This document shows, piece by piece, positions 8,389-16,972 of a DNA stretch of 64,000 nucleotides. Every line of letters begins with the position of its first letter. The first letter of the stretch is position 1. Below the pieces are notes generated by a model. It did not search any database. It was not told where the DNA came from and worked only from the letters and a program-made list of their open reading frames with translations. The translations under genes were made by a program, and so were the position numbers. Location: positions 124,001 to 188,000 of the forward strand of contig NZ_WMIE01000006.1 in assembly GCF_009711225.1 (NCBI RefSeq), given 5' to 3'. The stretch comes from Paracoccus aestuariivivens (GTDB lineage Bacteria > Pseudomonadota > Alphaproteobacteria > Rhodobacterales > Rhodobacteraceae).

Positions 8389-9497
8389 AACCCTTGGGAA
8401 TCGGTGTCATCGGCTGTGGTGTCATCAGCGACATCTATATGAAGAATTGCGCGATCTTCCCCGGCATCGCGCTGCGCGCCGTGGCCGACCTGCGCCCCGA
8501 GGCGGCCGAAGCGAAGGCCGTACAATATGGCGTTCCAGCCGTCACGCCGGCCGAACTGCTGAAACGCGACGATATTGATATCGTCCTGAACCTGACCATC
8601 CCCAAGGCCCATGTCGAGGTCGGGCTGATGGTGCTGGATGCGGGCAAGCATCTTTATGCGGAAAAACCGCTGGCTGGCTCGGTCGCCGAGGGGCGTCGTC
8701 TGTTGCAGGCGGCGGCGGCCAAAGGGCTGCGCGTCGGCTCGGCCCCCGATACGTTCCTTGGCGGCTCGCATCAGACCGCCCGCGCCTTGCTGGATACGGG
8801 GCGGATCGGGCGACCGACCGCCGGAACGGCGGTGATGATGGTGGCAGGGCACGAGCGCTGGCATCCCAATCCCGACTTCTACTATGCCGGAGAGGGCGCG
8901 GGGCCGCTGATGGATATGGGCCCCTATTACATCACCGCGCTGGTCAATCTGCTTGGTCCGGTGTCGCGGGTCGTCGGCATGGCCGCGCGCGGACGCGACC
9001 GCCGCATCATCGCCACCGGTCCCCGCGCCGGACAGGACATCCCCGTCGAAGTGCCGACGCATGTGACGGGCGTGATGGAATTCGCCTCGGGCGCGGTAGT
9101 GCAGATCGTCACCAGCTTCGACGTCAAGGCGCATCGCCACACCCCGCTGGAGCTTTACGGCACCGACGGCGCGATGCTGATCCCCGACCCGAACCATTTC
9201 GACGGCGAGGTGATGCTGCACGCCGCCGACTGGGAACCGCAGGTGATGCGCCACGCGCATGGCGACGGCAACTATCGCGGCCTTGGCCTTGCCGATATGG
9301 CGGACGCGATCGTGACCAAACGGGATCACCGCGCCTCGGGGGCATTGGCCCTGCATGCGCTAGATGTGATCGAGTCCCTGCTGCGCGCGGCCTCGACCGG
9401 TCGGGCCGAGGCGCTTGCCACCACATGCGACCGTCCCGCGCCCTTGCCGACGGGAACCGCAACCGGACAGATCAACATGGCAGAGATGGCAGAATGA
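8385..9497 (+). CDS. Gfo/Idh/MocA oxidoreductase, ThuB-like
   Basis: The 370-residue protein opens with the Rossmann motif GVIGCGVISDIY (residues 6-17) and carries AEKP for EKP near residue 88. GPLMDMGPYYITAL marks the catalytic domain. The ATG at 8385 overlaps the end of the ATPase gene (ATGA), which fixes the start. It is followed with overlap by a ThuA-like gene. In rhizobia a Gfo/Idh protein (ThuB) and ThuA act together in trehalose and disaccharide catabolism through 3-keto sugars, so an oxidation at C3 of the imported glycoside is a testable role here. The substrate is not shown by the sequence. Confidence 0.8.
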   Translation: MKPLGIGVIGCGVISDIYMKNCAIFPGIALRAVADLRPEAAEAKAVQYGVPAVTPAELLKRDDIDIVLNLTIPKAHVEVGLMVLDAGKHLYAEKPLAGSVAEGRRLLQAAAAKGLRVGSAPDTFLGGSHQTARALLDTGRIGRPTAGTAVMMVAGHERWHPNPDFYYAGEGAGPLMDMGPYYITALVNLLGPVSRVVGMAARGRDRRIIATGPRAGQDIPVEVPTHVTGVMEFASGAVVQIVTSFDVKAHRHTPLELYGTDGAMLIPDPNHFDGEVMLHAADWEPQVMRHAHGDGNYRGLGLADMADAIVTKRDHRASGALALHALDVIESLLRAASTGRAEALATTCDRPAPLPTGTATGQINMAEMAE

Positions 9498-10147
9498 CCC
9501 GTAAAGCATTGGTATTCTTTGGCGGATGGGACGGGCACGAGCCCGGACCGTCCTCGGAAATCGTCAGCGGCATGCTGGAGGCCGAAGGGTTCGAAGTCAC
9601 CCGCCGCGAAGGCACGGCAATTCTGGCCGAGGCCGATCTGTCCGGATTCGATCTGATCGTGCCGGTGATGACCATGGCCGAGGTCGAGGCCGAAGAGGTG
9701 AAACGCCTGACCGCCGCAGTCGAGGCCGGAACCGGACTGGCCGGTTTCCATGGCGGCATGGCCGACACGTTCCGCAAGAACACCGATTACCAGTTCATGG
9801 TCGGCGGCCAGTTCGTCGCGCATCCGGGCAATGTCATCGACTACCGCGTCGAGATTGCCGCGAATGGCGACACCCTGCTCGAAGGGATCGGCGATTTCGA
9901 TTACCATTCCGAGCAATATTACATGCATGTCGATCCCCGCATCGAGGTGCTTGCGGAAACGACCTTCTCGGGCGAACACGCCGCATGGGTCAAGGACACG
10001 CGGATGCCCGTGGTCTGGAAACACCGCTACGGACTGGGGCGCGTCTTCTATTCGGCGCTTGGCCATAAATCGGCCGAATTCGAGCATCCGCAGATGAAAG
10101 AGATCCTGCGGCGCGGTCTGCTATGGGCGGCGCGCGGGACCGCCTGA
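9494..10147 (+). CDS. ThuA domain-containing protein
   Basis: This 217-residue protein has the ThuA fold, related to class I glutamine amidotransferase domains. Visible motifs are FFGGWDGHEP at the N-terminus, GLAGFHGGMADTF in the middle and WKHRYGLGRVFYSALGHK near the end. ThuA proteins work with a Gfo/Idh partner in disaccharide use in rhizobia; their exact chemistry is poorly known. The start overlaps the stop of the preceding dehydrogenase gene (ATGA), so the two are translationally coupled. It is the last gene of the xyloside cluster. About 245 non-coding bases follow. Confidence 0.78.
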   Translation: MTRKALVFFGGWDGHEPGPSSEIVSGMLEAEGFEVTRREGTAILAEADLSGFDLIVPVMTMAEVEAEEVKRLTAAVEAGTGLAGFHGGMADTFRKNTDYQFMVGGQFVAHPGNVIDYRVEIAANGDTLLEGIGDFDYHSEQYYMHVDPRIEVLAETTFSGEHAAWVKDTRMPVVWKHRYGLGRVFYSALGHKSAEFEHPQMKEILRRGLLWAARGTA

Positions 10148-10291
10148 CAATCCGTCTACATCCCTTCAGATCTTCGGGCGGGCCTTGGCTTGCCCGGAGC
10201 ATGACGCTGCCCCCACATCACGCCGAGTTTTGGCGGCGGTGGAATTGGTGCTTACCCCATGCCTGCCTCGGTGAAGCTTATTGGTAGCATA

Positions 10292-10318
10292 ATTGTATGG
10301 ATCAATTGATTGCAATCA
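10292..10318. promoter_or_regulatory. Promoter-region motifs upstream of the DUF983 gene
   Basis: The 10148-10393 gap is non-coding and becomes AT-rich after 10280. It contains ATTGTATGGAT at 10292-10302, an 11-mer found again at 12376-12386 before the Nit1C cluster, and the perfect 12-bp palindrome TGATTGCAATCA at 10307-10318. These look like regulator sites, but no bound protein can be named. A weak GC-rich hairpin near 10175-10196 may end the preceding operon. Confidence 0.35.
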
Positions 10319-10393
10319 TTCGTTGCGATCAGCCGGTCATTATGCTATCAACCTATAGGCATCATTGTTTCAGCACCGCTTCCCGAGGGCCGG

Positions 10394-10798
10394 ATGGTTA
10401 CCCCCACGCTTACACAGACACCCGAAGACCTAAGGCCCGCATTACGGCGCGGGGTGCGTCTGAAATGTCCGCGTTGCGGTCAGGGAAAGCTGTTCCGCGG
10501 CTATCTGAAAGTGGCGGATTGCTGCGATTCATGCGGGCTGGACCTGACACCGCAGCGCGCCGACGATGGTCCGGCCTATATCGTCGTTCTTGTCGTCGCG
10601 CATCTGATCGGATTTTCGCTGATGCCGATGTTCAGCCTGTTCGGGGACCGCCCGATCCTGATCGGAACCGTGCTTGGCCTTGCCACCATTCTGGCGTCGC
10701 TGGGGCTATTGCCTCCGGTCAAGGGCGCGTTCGTCGCCTTGCAATGGGTCAAGGGCATGCATGGCTTCGACCCCGCGCGAGCCGAAGCCAAAGGCTGA
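10394..10798 (+). CDS. DUF983 family membrane protein
   Basis: This is a 134-residue protein of unknown function. A double CxxC treble-clef-like motif (LKCPRCGQGKLF, then CCDSCGLDL) lies in the first 50 residues and could bind zinc. Two membrane helices follow (YIVVLVVAHLIGFSLMPMFSLF and ILIGTVLGLATILASLGLLPPV). This is the standard DUF983 layout, common in alphaproteobacteria. I chose the ATG at 10394 with GAGGG just upstream, because the longer frame upstream lacks a ribosome site. The gene ends four bases from the convergent MocR gene and shares no evident pathway with it. Confidence 0.75.
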   Translation: MVTPTLTQTPEDLRPALRRGVRLKCPRCGQGKLFRGYLKVADCCDSCGLDLTPQRADDGPAYIVVLVVAHLIGFSLMPMFSLFGDRPILIGTVLGLATILASLGLLPPVKGAFVALQWVKGMHGFDPARAEAKG

Positions 10799-10802
10799 CC
10801 CG

Positions 10803-12173
10803 TTAGCCCATCCACCCGCCGCCCGACAGGCTGTTGGCCAGAAACAGCAGGCCCGCACGCAATTCCTCGCGGTTGATCGCGCCGCCCAGACAGATGCGCA
10901 GATGCTCCTCGGGTTCGGCACCGACGGTAAAGGCGTCGGCGGGCATCAATCCGATATGACGCCCCGCCATCCGGCCCATCAATTCGGCCCGACCGGCCCC
11001 CTCGGGCAGCTTGAGCCAGATGTTGAAGGCGTTCGGATCGGCGCGGAACTCGAACCCGCTGAGAACCGAGGCGGCGATCTGCTGGCGGGCCGCGCTTTCG
11101 GCGCGCAGGAAATGCCGGATGCGGTCCGCGGTCCCGTCCTCGACCCAGCGGGTCATCAGCGCGGTGCAAATCGGCGAGGGCATCACCGCCACTGCCCGCA
11201 GCCCCTCGGCCAAGGCATAGGCAGCGCGGGCATCCGGCGCAACGACATAGGCCAGCCGCAACCCCGCCCCGATGCATTTCGCCAGCCCGCCGATATGCCA
11301 TGACAGCCCCGGCGCCAAGGCCGCGAACGGCGCCGGAGCCGAGGCCGGAATGAAGCCGTAGGCATCGTCCTCGATCGCGGGCAGGCGGCGACGGGTGATG
11401 ATCTCGGCGATTTCCAGACGCCGCCATTCGGGGATCGTCAGGGTCGTGGGATTGTGCAGCGTCGGGTTGAGGTAAAGCGCCTTGGGACGTTCGCGCTCGA
11501 TGGCGACTTCCAGCAATTCGGGGATCACGCCCGCCTCGTCCATGGCGATACCGACCAGTCGCAACTGCAAGCGCGCCGCGATGGCACGCAGGCCCGGATA
11601 GGTGATGCGCTCGCACAGGATCGCATCCCCCGGCCGCGCGATCGTCGACAGGATCGCCATCATCGTCGCATGTGCGCCCGGTGTCACCGCGATGCGTTCA
11701 AGACTGGGGACCATCCCGCGCTTGGACAGCCAGGTCGAGGCCGCGATCTTGTCCTGATCGCTGCCGGTCGTGGACTGGTAGCGCAAAAGCGAGACCAGAT
11801 TGGCCGAGACCGAGGCCAGCCCTTCGCGCATATGGGCCAGCAATTCGGGGTCGGTCACCTCGGGCGGCATGTTCATCGACAGGTCTTCGTCGCGCTGGCG
11901 ACGCGGATCGGCTTCCTCGACCGCGCGATGGGCCGTGCGGATGAAGGTGCCGCGCCCGACATGGCTATCGACCAGCTTGCGCGCCCGTGCCTCGGTATAG
12001 GCGCGGCTGACCGTGGTGAAGTCGATATCCAGCAGATCGGCAAGACGCCTTTGCGGCGGCAGCCGGTCGCCCGCCGCCAGATCGCCCGTCCGGATCGCGT
12101 CCGCGATGGCGTCCGCGATCTGCAGATAGCGCGGCTTGCCGTTGTCGCTCAGGGCAGGAACCCAGTCCTTCAT
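10803..12173 (-). CDS. MocR-type GntR regulator with aminotransferase-like domain
   Basis: This 456-residue protein joins an N-terminal GntR winged helix (YLQIADAIADAIRTGDL through QRRLADLLDIDFTTVSRAYTEARARKLV) to a fold-type-I aminotransferase domain (about 100-450). The aminotransferase domain should bind pyridoxal phosphate at the lysine in HIGGLAKCIGAG. Such MocR proteins sense PLP or an amino compound and usually control the neighbouring gene. It is transcribed divergently from the Nit1C cluster, with 285 bases between, so control of that cluster is the natural inference. Direct repeats at 12375-12392 are candidate binding sites. Confidence 0.85.
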   Translation of the reverse strand: MKDWVPALSDNGKPRYLQIADAIADAIRTGDLAAGDRLPPQRRLADLLDIDFTTVSRAYTEARARKLVDSHVGRGTFIRTAHRAVEEADPRRQRDEDLSMNMPPEVTDPELLAHMREGLASVSANLVSLLRYQSTTGSDQDKIAASTWLSKRGMVPSLERIAVTPGAHATMMAILSTIARPGDAILCERITYPGLRAIAARLQLRLVGIAMDEAGVIPELLEVAIERERPKALYLNPTLHNPTTLTIPEWRRLEIAEIITRRRLPAIEDDAYGFIPASAPAPFAALAPGLSWHIGGLAKCIGAGLRLAYVVAPDARAAYALAEGLRAVAVMPSPICTALMTRWVEDGTADRIRHFLRAESAARQQIAASVLSGFEFRADPNAFNIWLKLPEGAGRAELMGRMAGRHIGLMPADAFTVGAEPEEHLRICLGGAINREELRAGLLFLANSLSGGGWMG

Positions 12174-12374
12174 CGTCTCTCCTTGGCCCGATGATTGATT
12201 CGGCCGGAACCGCGGGCTTTGTCAAATTGATGCGGATTGTATGCGTCCGTCCGGCATTGCTCAATCCCGAACCGAGGGCTGGCGCAGCGCGATGTTTTTG
12301 AACTGATCGCGCGATAAGCGGTAGATGCGGGCAGTTGATCCGCCCATAGGCAGCCACTGCATGCAATGCCGGTT

Positions 12375-12392
12375 TATTGTATGGATATTGTT
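12375..12392. promoter_or_regulatory. Direct-repeat candidate operator in the mocR/Nit1C divergent promoter
   Basis: TATTGTA at 12375-12381 is repeated as TATTGTT at 12386-12392, spaced 11 bp (one helical turn). The region lies in an AT-rich patch 67 bases before the first Nit1C gene. MocR regulators commonly bind direct repeats, so the MocR protein at 10803-12173 is the obvious candidate ligand. Nothing else structured was seen between 12174 and 12458. Confidence 0.45.
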
Positions 12393-12458
12393 ATTAGAAT
12401 TGATTCAACGCCGCCGCAGCGCATCCTGAACAAAGCAACCCCAACAGGAGCGACCGGA

Positions 12459-12941
12459 ATGCCGCAAGTCACCCATGAGGCCCATAAGGACGGCGATTAC
12501 TTCGTCGATTACGAAAGCAAGGTATTCGAGGACGTCAAAGCCGATCCCGGCGACAAGGCGCTGGTCACCTTTCACACCGTCGCCTTCGAGGGCTCGATCG
12601 GGCTGGTCAACATCCTGAACGCGATCCGCCTGCAACGCAAAGGCTACGAGACCTCGATCCTGCTTTACGGGCCGGGCGTCACCCTTGGCATCCAGCGCGG
12701 CTTCCCGAAAATCGGCGACGAGGCTTTCCCCGGCCATCTGAACTTCAACAAGAATCTCGAACGCTTCATGTCCGAAGGCGGCAAGGTCTATGCCTGCCGC
12801 TTCGCCCTGCAGGCGCTTTACGGCCATGGCGAGCCCTCGCTGATCCCCGGCATCACCCCGATCGCGCCGCAGGACGTGCTGGATTGCATCCTGCTGCACA
12901 AGAAATCGAACGCCCTGATCCTTGACACCTGGACGGTCTGA
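12459..12941 (+). CDS. MSMEG_0572/Sll0783-family protein, first gene of the Nit1C cluster
   Basis: This 160-residue soluble protein has no catalytic motif I can name. It matches the small conserved protein that precedes the nitrilase in Nit1C clusters, known as the MSMEG_0572 or nitrogen-starvation-response family. The fold looks DsrE-like, inferred from the central [19 protein letters not shown] and the glycine-containing [13 protein letters not shown] strand. I chose the ATG at 12459 with AGGAG nine bases upstream. A strong hairpin at 12949-12970 separates it from the nitrilase gene, which may set its level apart from the enzymes. Confidence 0.8.
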   Translation: MPQVTHEAHKDGDYFVDYESKVFEDVKADPGDKALVTFHTVAFEGSIGLVNILNAIRLQRKGYETSILLYGPGVTLGIQRGFPKIGDEAFPGHLNFNKNLERFMSEGGKVYACRFALQALYGHGEPSLIPGITPIAPQDVLDCILLHKKSNALILDTWTV

Positions 12942-12948
12942 CGTCCTC

Positions 12949-12970
12949 GGGCGCGCGTGACAGCGCGCCC
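12949..12970 (+). terminator. Stem-loop between the first Nit1C gene and the nitrilase gene
   Basis: GGGCGCGC pairs perfectly with GCGCGCCC around a six-base GTGACA loop, eight bases after the stop codon. There is no T tract, so it is more likely an mRNA-processing or attenuation element within the operon than a full terminator. Confidence 0.55.
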
Positions 12971-13003
12971 ATCCGCCCCTTTGCCAGCAAACCGGAGCCC
13001 GCC

Positions 13004-14002
13004 ATGTCCAAGACCAGCGTCCGTGCCGCCGCCGTCCAGATCTCTCCCGACCTCGTCTCGCGCGGCGGGACGGTCGAGCGCGTGCTGAATGCCATCGCCG
13101 AGGCCGCCGACAAGGGGGCGGAACTGATCGTCTTCCCCGAGACCTTCGTGCCTTGGTATCCCTATTTCAGTTTCGTGCTGCCGCCGATGTTGCAGGGGCC
13201 GGAACATCTGCGGCTGTATGACGAGGCCGTCACCGTCCCCTCGGCCGAAACCCGCGCGGTCGCCGAGGCCGCCCGCAAGCGTGGCGCGGTCGTCGTGCTG
13301 GGCGTGAACGAACGCGACCACGGCTCGCTTTACAACACGCAACTGATCTTCGACGCCGATGGCAGCCTGAAGCTGAAGCGGCGCAAGATCACCCCGACCT
13401 ATCACGAGCGCATGATCTGGGGTCAAGGCGATGGCTCGGGTCTGCAGGTGGTCGAAACCGCCGTGGGCCGGATGGGGGCGCTGGCCTGCTGGGAACATTA
13501 CAATCCGCTGGCCCGCTACGCCCTGATGGCCCAGCACGAGGAAATCCATGCCAGCCATTTCCCCGGCAGCCTTGTCGGGCCGGTCTTTGGCGAGCAGATC
13601 GAGGTCACCATGCGCCATCACGCGCTGGAATCGGGCTGTTTCGTCGTCAATGCCACCGGCTGGCTGACCGAGGAGCAGATCGCCTCGATCCATCCCGATC
13701 CCAAGCTGCAAAAGGGCCTGCGCGACGGCTGCATGACCTGCATCATCACCCCCGAGGGTCGCCATGTCGTCCCGCCGCTGACCTCGGGCGAGGGCATCCT
13801 GATCGCGGATCTGGACATGCGGCTGGTCACCAAGCGCAAGCGCATGATGGACAGCGTCGGGCATTACGCCCGCCCCGAATTGCTGCATCTGGTGCAGGAT
13901 GCCCGCCCCGTGCAGGCGCTGCACCAGATCCTGCCCCAGCCAGCGGCCGCTCCAGCGGCAGGCCCTGCCACCTCGAACGAATGCGAGGCGAATGATGCGT
14001 GA
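13004..14002 (+). CDS. Nit6803-type nitrilase of the Nit1C cluster
   Basis: This 332-residue carbon-nitrogen hydrolase hydrolyses nitriles to carboxylic acid and ammonia. The Glu-Lys-Cys triad is readable: Glu46 in [14 protein letters not shown], Lys128 in [12 protein letters not shown] and Cys162 in [11 protein letters not shown]. The [12 protein letters not shown] and [13 protein letters not shown] blocks are typical of true nitrilases rather than amidases. The enzyme is cytosolic and usually oligomeric. The gene overlaps the radical SAM gene by 11 bases. Nit1C nitrilases are needed for growth on cyanide nitrogen in Pseudomonas, which suggests a similar role here. Confidence 0.92.
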   Translation: MSKTSVRAAAVQISPDLVSRGGTVERVLNAIAEAADKGAELIVFPETFVPWYPYFSFVLPPMLQGPEHLRLYDEAVTVPSAETRAVAEAARKRGAVVVLGVNERDHGSLYNTQLIFDADGSLKLKRRKITPTYHERMIWGQGDGSGLQVVETAVGRMGALACWEHYNPLARYALMAQHEEIHASHFPGSLVGPVFGEQIEVTMRHHALESGCFVVNATGWLTEEQIASIHPDPKLQKGLRDGCMTCIITPEGRHVVPPLTSGEGILIADLDMRLVTKRKRMMDSVGHYARPELLHLVQDARPVQALHQILPQPAAAPAAGPATSNECEANDA

Positions 14003-15122
14003 CCTGAACCTGCCCTCGGATGCCGATCCGGCGCTGATCAACGAATTGCAGACGCGTGGGATGCGGCTGGTCGATCCCCGAGCGGGCCATGAAAGCCGTC
14101 GCGGCGGGGCCGGACCCTCGGATCACAAGGCGGTCAGCTTCGGCGACCGGACGGTGATGATCCCCGTCCATACCGCGCCCGCCTTCGACAGCCCCTATCT
14201 GGTCGAGGCCCCCGATGCCTCGGGGCAGTCGCGCATCCTGCGCGACGGCGCGGAACTGGCGCGGGTGCGCTTTCCCAACCGGCCCAGATTCTACGACCTG
14301 AAAACAGCGGACGGGATTGCCTATAACCAGATCGCCGTGCTGCATTCGCGCGACGTTCTGGCCAGCACGGTCCTGCAAACCTGCATCCGCTATGAAAGCC
14401 GCAAGAAAACCTGCCAGTTCTGTTCGATCGGCCAAAGTCTGGCGGCGGGCCGCACCATCGCACACAAGACGCCGGAACAACTGGCCGAGGTGGCCGCCGC
14501 CGCCGTCGCGCTGGACGGGGTCAAACATATGGTGCTGACCACCGGCACGCCAGCGGGCAAGGATCGCGGCGCTTCGGTCATGGCCGACAGCGCCCGCGCC
14601 ATCAAGGCCGCCGTCGATTTGCCGCTGCAGGCGCAATGCGAGCCTCCCGAGGATGACGCATGGCACCAGCGCATGAAGGATGCGGGCGTCGATGCCCTTG
14701 GCATGCATCTGGAAGCCGTCACCCCCGAGGTCCGCGCCCGCATCATGCCCGGCAAGGCCAGCGTGCCGCTGGAGAAATACTTTGCCAGCTTCGCCGCGGC
14801 GGTAAAGGTCTTCGGGCGCGGTCAGGTCTCGACCTATATCCTTGCGGGTCTGGGTGACAGCGCCGAGGCGATCCTTGCGATGTCGCAAAGGCTGGTCGAT
14901 ATCGGGGTCTATCCCTTTGTCGTGCCTTTCGTGCCGATCTCGGGGACGCCGCTGGAAAGCCATCCCGCCCCGCGACCGGAATTCATGGCCAGCGTGCTGG
15001 AGCCCCTGTCGCGCATCGTGATCGATGCCGGTATGAAAGCCAGCGATATCAAGGCGGGTTGCGGCAAATGCGGGGCCTGCTCGGCGCTTTCGAGCTATGA
15101 AAAGCTAAGGGTGCAGGGATGA
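13992..15122 (+). CDS. Radical SAM enzyme, MSMEG_0568/Sll0785 family
   Basis: This 376-residue protein of the biotin-synthase-like radical SAM branch belongs to the Nit1C set. The cluster cysteines are unusually spaced: Cys131, Cys141 and Cys144 form CX9CX2C in [15 protein letters not shown] instead of the common CX3CX2C. A second cysteine group, Cys357, Cys360 and Cys363 in CGKCGAC near the C-terminus, could hold another iron-sulfur cluster. [13 protein letters not shown] follows the first cluster motif as the expected SAM-binding strand. ATG codons at 13992 and 13995 are equally possible. The reaction is unknown; it may build the nitrile that the nitrilase then hydrolyses. Confidence 0.85.
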   Translation: MMRDLNLPSDADPALINELQTRGMRLVDPRAGHESRRGGAGPSDHKAVSFGDRTVMIPVHTAPAFDSPYLVEAPDASGQSRILRDGAELARVRFPNRPRFYDLKTADGIAYNQIAVLHSRDVLASTVLQTCIRYESRKKTCQFCSIGQSLAAGRTIAHKTPEQLAEVAAAAVALDGVKHMVLTTGTPAGKDRGASVMADSARAIKAAVDLPLQAQCEPPEDDAWHQRMKDAGVDALGMHLEAVTPEVRARIMPGKASVPLEKYFASFAAAVKVFGRGQVSTYILAGLGDSAEAILAMSQRLVDIGVYPFVVPFVPISGTPLESHPAPRPEFMASVLEPLSRIVIDAGMKASDIKAGCGKCGACSALSSYEKLRVQG

Positions 15123-15655
15123 GCGCGCTTGACCATTCCGCATTCATCAGCCCCGAATTCCTGATCCGCGCCGCGACGCGGGTCTGGGAAATGACCGGAG
15201 CCGCGCGATTGCGCCAGCGCGTCTTTGTCGAGGAACAGCGCATTTTCACCGGCCATGACCGCGATGCCATCGACCAGCAGGCATTGACGCTGGTCGCGAT
15301 CTCGACGCTTGCGGGCGAAGAGGCCGAGGTTGTCGGCACGGTCCGTATCCATGAGTCCGCGCAGGGGATCTGGTGGGGTTCGCGGCTGGCGGTCGCGGCG
15401 GAATACCGTCGCGTCGGTCGCCTCGGGGCCGAGTTGATCCGGCTGGCGGTATCGACGGCGAACGGGCGCGGCTGCGTCGAATTCAACGCCCATGTCCAAG
15501 AGCAGAACGAGGCGCTGTTCCGCCGTCTGCACTGGCAAAGGCAGGGTGCGCTGGATCTGCACGGGGTCGCCCATGTCCATATGCAGGCCTCGTTGCCGCA
15601 TTACCCCGCCTTCCCCGAACCGGCCATCGGCTGGACCGCAAGGGCGCGGAGGTGA
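15119..15655 (+). CDS. GNAT-family N-acetyltransferase, MSMEG_0567/Sll0786 N-terminal type
   Basis: This is a 178-residue GNAT-fold acyltransferase. The acetyl-CoA site corresponds to the segment around VAAEYRRVGRLGAELIRLAV, and VGTVRIHES supplies the central strands. In other Nit1C clusters this domain is often fused to the AIR-synthase-like protein encoded next; here they are separate genes two bases apart. The ATG overlaps the previous stop codon (ATGA). The substrate is unknown, but the conserved context suggests acylation of a Nit1C intermediate. Confidence 0.82.
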   Translation: MSALDHSAFISPEFLIRAATRVWEMTGAARLRQRVFVEEQRIFTGHDRDAIDQQALTLVAISTLAGEEAEVVGTVRIHESAQGIWWGSRLAVAAEYRRVGRLGAELIRLAVSTANGRGCVEFNAHVQEQNEALFRRLHWQRQGALDLHGVAHVHMQASLPHYPAFPEPAIGWTARARR

Positions 15656-15657
15656 GG

Positions 15658-16665
15658 ATGGACAGGACCGCGATTTCCGGCGCTGCGGACCTCCGACCGG
15701 ACCCCTTTGCCCTTGCCGCCGGATTGGCGGCGCATCCCTCCATCCGTGGCAAGCTTGACATCGCGCTGGCCACCAAGGGACTGGGGTTGAGCACCGGATC
15801 GCAGGGCGCGCCGGGGGACGATGCCGCGGCGATGCCCGATGGCGCGGGGGGCTGGGATCTGTTCGCGGGCGAAGGGTTCATGCCCGCATTCGTCGCACAT
15901 GACCCGTGGTTCGCGGGCTGGTGCGGCGTCATGGTCAACCTGTCGGACATCGCGGCCATGGGCGGCCGCGCCACCGCACTTCTGGACGCGGTCTGGGCGC
16001 CCGACGCCACGACGGCCGCGCCGCTGCTGCAAGGCATGCGCGATGCGTCAGCGGCTTACGGCGTGCCCATCGTCGGCGGGCACACCAATCTGCACAGTAC
16101 GGCGCTGAATCTGGCGGTCTCGGTCACGGGAAAGGCGCAGGCGCTGATCCGTGGCTCGGGGGCGCGGGCAGGAGACGTGCTGATCGCGGCCATCGACCAT
16201 CGCGGCAGCTATCGCAATTTCGACAATTTCTGCGCGGCACTGGATGCGCCCCCTGCGCGCCTGCGCGGCGATCTGGCCCTGCTGCCGGAACTGGCCGAAG
16301 CGGGGCTGGTCACCGGCGGCAAGGATATCAGCCAGGGCGGAATTGCCGGAACCGCGCTGATGCTGGCCGAGGCATCAGGCTGCGGGCTGCGCATCGCGCT
16401 GGACGACATCCCGCTGCCTGACGGGGCCGGACTGGACCGCTGGCTGCGCAGCTTTCCGAGCTTCGGCTTCCTGTTGACCGCCCGCCCCGCGCATGTGGAT
16501 GACATCTGCCGCCGTTTCGCCGCCCGCGACATCCCCGCCGCCGTCATCGGCGAGGCGATTGCCGGATCTCGGGTGGAATTCGCGTCGGGCGGGCTGGTCG
16601 CGCCGTTCTGGGACCATGCCGCCCGACCCTACCTGTCCCTGAAACCGGAGCATTCGGATGCCTGA
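15658..16665 (+). CDS. AIR-synthase-like (PurM/SelD fold) protein, Sll0787 family
   Basis: This 335-residue ATP-dependent enzyme belongs to the PurM/ThiL/SelD superfamily. GDDAAAMPDG at about residues 54-63 is the typical metal and nucleotide loop. MVNLSDIAAMGGRATALLDAVW forms the first core helix and GGKDISQGGIAGTALMLAEASG the second half. The family phosphorylates or activates substrates with ATP; the Nit1C member has no defined reaction. I chose the ATG at 15658; a GTG at 15652 would add two residues. Its end overlaps the next gene by eight bases. Confidence 0.82.
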   Translation: MDRTAISGAADLRPDPFALAAGLAAHPSIRGKLDIALATKGLGLSTGSQGAPGDDAAAMPDGAGGWDLFAGEGFMPAFVAHDPWFAGWCGVMVNLSDIAAMGGRATALLDAVWAPDATTAAPLLQGMRDASAAYGVPIVGGHTNLHSTALNLAVSVTGKAQALIRGSGARAGDVLIAAIDHRGSYRNFDNFCAALDAPPARLRGDLALLPELAEAGLVTGGKDISQGGIAGTALMLAEASGCGLRIALDDIPLPDGAGLDRWLRSFPSFGFLLTARPAHVDDICRRFAARDIPAAVIGEAIAGSRVEFASGGLVAPFWDHAARPYLSLKPEHSDA

Positions 16666-16936
16666 GGTCAGATTCACCATCCGCTGGCCCGACGGGGTCG
16701 AAGAAAGCTGCTACTCGCCCTCGACCGCGATCCACGCCCATCTGCAAGCAGGCACGACCTACCCGCTGGGCGAGTTTCTGCAACGGGCGCGGACGGGATT
16801 GAACGAGGCCTCGGATCGGGTAGCCGCGAAATACGGCTTCGCCTGCTCGGCGGCGATGGATCAGCTGGCGCGGATCGAACACCGCGCCGCAAGCCTGCAT
16901 CGGGACGGCAAAGTCACCTGCCTGTCCATGTCCTGA
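16658..16936 (+). CDS. MSMEG_0570-family small protein of the Nit1C cluster
   Basis: This 92-residue protein matches the small conserved MSMEG_0570 (nitrogen starvation response) family that sits between the AIR-synthase-like gene and the flavoprotein gene in Nit1C clusters. Its start PEVRFTIRWPDGVEESCYSPST is characteristic. It has no signal peptide and no recognised catalytic motif, and may act as a carrier or assembly partner. A near-perfect 16-bp tandem duplication begins at its stop codon. Confidence 0.82.
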   Translation: MPEVRFTIRWPDGVEESCYSPSTAIHAHLQAGTTYPLGEFLQRARTGLNEASDRVAAKYGFACSAAMDQLARIEHRAASLHRDGKVTCLSMS

Positions 16937-16962
16937 ACCAGAACAGTCCTGAACCAGAACAA
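16931..16962 (+). repeat. Tandem 16-bp duplication at the stop of the MSMEG_0570-like gene
   Basis: TCCTGAACCAGAACAG (16931-16946) is followed directly by TCCTGAACCAGAACAA (16947-16962), 15 of 16 bases identical. The first copy contains the TGA stop and the second repeats it in frame. It looks like a recent slippage duplication that lengthened the gap to the flavoprotein gene. Confidence 0.85.
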
Positions 16963-16972
16963 AGGGTTCGCC

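Noticed and set aside
10310..10393. Longer N-terminus for the DUF983 protein
   Set aside because: It would run through an AT-rich promoter-like stretch with a palindrome and has no ribosome site; the ATG at 10394 has one and starts near the conserved domain.
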